From positions 1-6,793 of the forward strand of contig CAUCXP010000083.1 in NCBI GenBank assembly GCA_958446785.1: a stretch of DNA of 6,793 nt, given 5' to 3'. The DNA is from an uncultured Collinsella sp. (GTDB taxonomy: Bacteria; Actinomycetota; Coriobacteriia; Coriobacteriales; Coriobacteriaceae). The position numbers were made by a program, and so were the translations under genes. Shown in pieces: positions 4,584 through 6,793 of this stretch. The number at the start of each line of letters is the position of its first letter. Position 1 is the first letter of the stretch. The notes beneath the pieces are model-generated. The model ran no database searches, had not been told where the DNA came from, and was given only the letters and a program-made list of their open reading frames with translations.

Positions 4584-6793
4584 ATGGTCTCTCGTATCTA
4601 CGTGGAGAAGAAACCCGGGTTCGACGTCGAGGCTCAGCAGCTCAAGGACGAGCTGACCGAGATTCTCGGCATCAAGGGCATCGAGGCCCTGAGGATCATC
4701 AACCGCTACGACGTCGAGGGCATCGATGAGGAGCTGTTCCGCTCCTGCGTGCCGACCGTCTTTAGCGAGCCCCAGGTCGATGTGACCTACAACGAGCTCC
4801 CCGCAAGCGACGGCGCCGTCTTTGCCGTCGAATTCCTGCCTGGCCAGTTTGACCAGCGCGCCGACTCCGCCAGCGAGTGCGTGCAGCTCATCAGCCAGGG
4901 CGAGCGCCCCGCCGTACGCTCCGCCAAGGTCTATATAATCTCGGGCGCCCTGGACGAGGCCGCCATCGAGGCCATCAAGCACTACGTGGTGAACCCCGTC
5001 GAGGCGCGCATCGCCTCGCTCGACCTGCCCGAGACGCTGTACATGGAGACCCCCGAGCCTGCGCCCGTCGAGGTGCTTGACGGCTTCCGCGAGCTCGACG
5101 AGGCCGGTCTTGCCGCCTTTATCTCCGAGCGCGGTCTTGCCATGGACGAGGCGGACATCGCCTTCTGCCAGCAGTACTTCCGCGATGAAGATCGCGACCC
5201 CACCATCACCGAGATCCGCGTGATCGACACCTATTGGTCCGACCACTGCCGCCACACCACCTTCGGTACCGTCCTGGACGACGTGACGATTGACGACGCC
5301 GTGGTGCAGCAGGCCTTCGACCGCTACATGGAGATGCGCCACGAGCTCGGTCGTGACGCCAAGCCCGTCTGCCTCATGGACATGGGCACCATCGGCGCCA
5401 AGTATCTCAAGAAGACCGGCGTCATGACCGATGTCGATGAGTCCGAGGAGATCAACGCCTGCACCGTCAAGGTAAAGGTCGATGTCGATGGCGAGGACCA
5501 GGACTGGCTGTTCCTGTTTAAGAACGAGACCCACAACCACCCGACCGAGATCGAGCCCTTCGGCGGTGCCGCCACCTGCGTGGGCGGCGCTATCCGCGAC
5601 CCGCTCTCGGGCCGCAGCTATGTGTATCAGGCCATGCGCGTCACCGGCGCCGGCGACCCCACCGTCCCCGTGTCCGAGACGCTCGAGGGCAAGCTGCCGC
5701 AGCGCAAGCTCGTAACCACCGCTGCCGCCGGCTACTCCAGCTACGGCAACCAGATCGGCCTTGCCACCGGCCAGGTCAACGAGCTCTATCACCCCGGCTA
5801 CGTGGCCAAGCGCATGGAGGTCGGCGCCGTCGTGGGCGCTACCCCGGCAAACCACGTGCGCCGCGAGTGCCCCGCCCCCACCGACAAGATCATCCTGCTG
5901 GGCGGCCGCACCGGCCGCGACGGCATCGGTGGCGCCACCGGCTCCTCCAAGACCCAGAACACCGAGTCCATCGAGACCTCGGGCGCCGAGGTCCAGAAGG
6001 GCAACGCCCCGGTCGAGCGCAAGCTGCAGCGTCTGTTCCGCCGCGGCGACGCCTGCCGCCTGATCAAGCGCTGCAACGACTTTGGCGCCGGCGGCGTCTC
6101 GGTCGCCGTGGGCGAGCTTGCCGACGGCCTGTATGTCGACCTGGACACCGTGACCAAGAAGTACGACGGCCTGGACGGCACCGAGCTCGCCATTTCCGAG
6201 TCCCAGGAGCGCATGGCCTGCGCCGTCGCCGACGGTGACGTCGAGGAGTTCATGGGCTACGCCGCCGAGGAGAACCTCGAGGCGACCGTTATCGCCGAGG
6301 TTACCGCCGAGCCGCGCATGCGCATGGCCTGGAACGGTGTCGCCATCGTCGATCTGTCCCGCGAGTTCCTCAACTCCAACGGCGCGCCCAAGCACCAGGT
6401 CGCCCACGTCTGTGCCCGCAGCGTGTGGCAGCCCAGCTGGGCCGGCACCACGCTTGCCGAGCGCATGACCTCGCTTGTCACTGACCTCAACGTCGCCTCC
6501 AACAAGGGCCTGTCCGAGCGCTTCGACTCCACCATCGGTGCCGCAACCGTGCTCATGCCCTTTGGCGGCAAGACGCAGCTCACCCCGAGCTCGGCCATGG
6601 TTGCCAAGTTCCCCGTGGACGGCGAGACCACCACGGCGAGCGCTATGGCATGGGGCTTCAACCCCTACCTGATGGAGGCCGACCAGTTTGCGGGCGCCTA
6701 CCTGTCCGTGGTTGAGTCCATCGCCAAGCTCGTGGCTGCCGGCTTTGAGCACAAGCGTGCCTATCTCTCCTTCCAGGAGTACTTCGAGCGTCT
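4584..6793 (+). CDS. purL: Phosphoribosylformylglycinamidine synthase, large single-chain form (5' part)
   Basis: The enzyme converts FGAR, glutamine and ATP to FGAM, the fourth step of de novo purine synthesis, in the cytoplasm. The window holds 736 complete codons; the frame stays open and is cut by the window end. The N-terminal segment (RIYVEKKPGFDVEAQQLKDE) matches the Gram-positive large PurL type of roughly 1,240 residues rather than the short PurL that works with separate PurS and PurQ. YWSDHCRHTTF spans 217-227 and KNETHNHPTEIEPFGGAATCVGG spans 313-335, the ATP/substrate-binding core. GGRTGRDGIGGAT (440-452) and DFGAGGVS (499-506) are further family signatures. The second synthetase half starts near the end (NKGLSERFDSTIG, then PFGGKTQLTPSSAM). 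The C-terminal glutaminase domain is expected beyond the window. AGGAAGG at 4568-4574 and AGGA at 4576-4579 precede the ATG. No frameshift is seen. Confidence 0.96.
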   Translation, partial: MVSRIYVEKKPGFDVEAQQLKDELTEILGIKGIEALRIINRYDVEGIDEELFRSCVPTVFSEPQVDVTYNELPASDGAVFAVEFLPGQFDQRADSASECVQLISQGERPAVRSAKVYIISGALDEAAIEAIKHYVVNPVEARIASLDLPETLYMETPEPAPVEVLDGFRELDEAGLAAFISERGLAMDEADIAFCQQYFRDEDRDPTITEIRVIDTYWSDHCRHTTFGTVLDDVTIDDAVVQQAFDRYMEMRHELGRDAKPVCLMDMGTIGAKYLKKTGVMTDVDESEEINACTVKVKVDVDGEDQDWLFLFKNETHNHPTEIEPFGGAATCVGGAIRDPLSGRSYVYQAMRVTGAGDPTVPVSETLEGKLPQRKLVTTAAAGYSSYGNQIGLATGQVNELYHPGYVAKRMEVGAVVGATPANHVRRECPAPTDKIILLGGRTGRDGIGGATGSSKTQNTESIETSGAEVQKGNAPVERKLQRLFRRGDACRLIKRCNDFGAGGVSVAVGELADGLYVDLDTVTKKYDGLDGTELAISESQERMACAVADGDVEEFMGYAAEENLEATVIAEVTAEPRMRMAWNGVAIVDLSREFLNSNGAPKHQVAHVCARSVWQPSWAGTTLAERMTSLVTDLNVASNKGLSERFDSTIGAATVLMPFGGKTQLTPSSAMVAKFPVDGETTTASAMAWGFNPYLMEADQFAGAYLSVVESIAKLVAAGFEHKRAYLSFQEYFER

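Noticed and set aside
4566..6752. Long open frame (728 codons) on the - strand opposite purL
   Set aside because: Its translation is low-complexity and rich in Gly, Ala, Leu, Val, His and Asp, as expected from the antisense of G/C-ending codons. The + strand frame carries all PurL motifs.

Overview
The window looks like chromosomal housekeeping DNA from a high-GC Gram-positive bacterium, most likely a Collinsella-like member of the Coriobacteriia. The basis is the strong G/C preference at third codon positions in all four genes, the AGGA-type ribosome binding sites, the large single-chain Gram-positive type PurL, and my impression of how the proteins read. The genus is an inference; no 16S or marker comparison was possible.

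Layout: (1) 1-248 is a gene-free leader holding the possible tail of an upstream terminator and a candidate promoter. (2) 249-1592 (+) is homoserine dehydrogenase (hom) with a C-terminal ACT domain, closed by a good intrinsic terminator at 1624-1657. (3) 1807-2556 (+) is a classical short-chain dehydrogenase/reductase of FabG-like architecture and unknown substrate. (4) 2557-2836 is a convergent intergenic region. It holds a perfect 16-bp hairpin, probably a terminator serving both strands, followed by three related 48-nt palindromic units repeated every 62 bp. (5) 2837-4399 (-) is a CPA2-type cation:proton antiporter of 520 residues with a long charged cytoplasmic tail. (6) 4400-4583 is a divergent promoter region. 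(7) 4584 to the window end (+) is the first 736 codons of purL, formylglycinamidine ribonucleotide synthase, cut by the window edge.

The four genes do not form one pathway. Hom feeds the threonine/methionine branch of aspartate-family amino acids, PurL is the fourth step of de novo purine synthesis, the antiporter is an ion-homeostasis membrane protein, and the SDR is an orphan oxidoreductase. Terminators and opposite orientations suggest each is its own transcription unit.

I found no CRISPR array, defence system, transposase, tRNA or rRNA. The one unusual structure is the 62-bp-period palindromic repeat cluster at 2653-2826, which has the look of a REP/BIME-like or REPIN-like intergenic element with base changes that preserve pairing. 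I see no evidence of an entirely new biological system.
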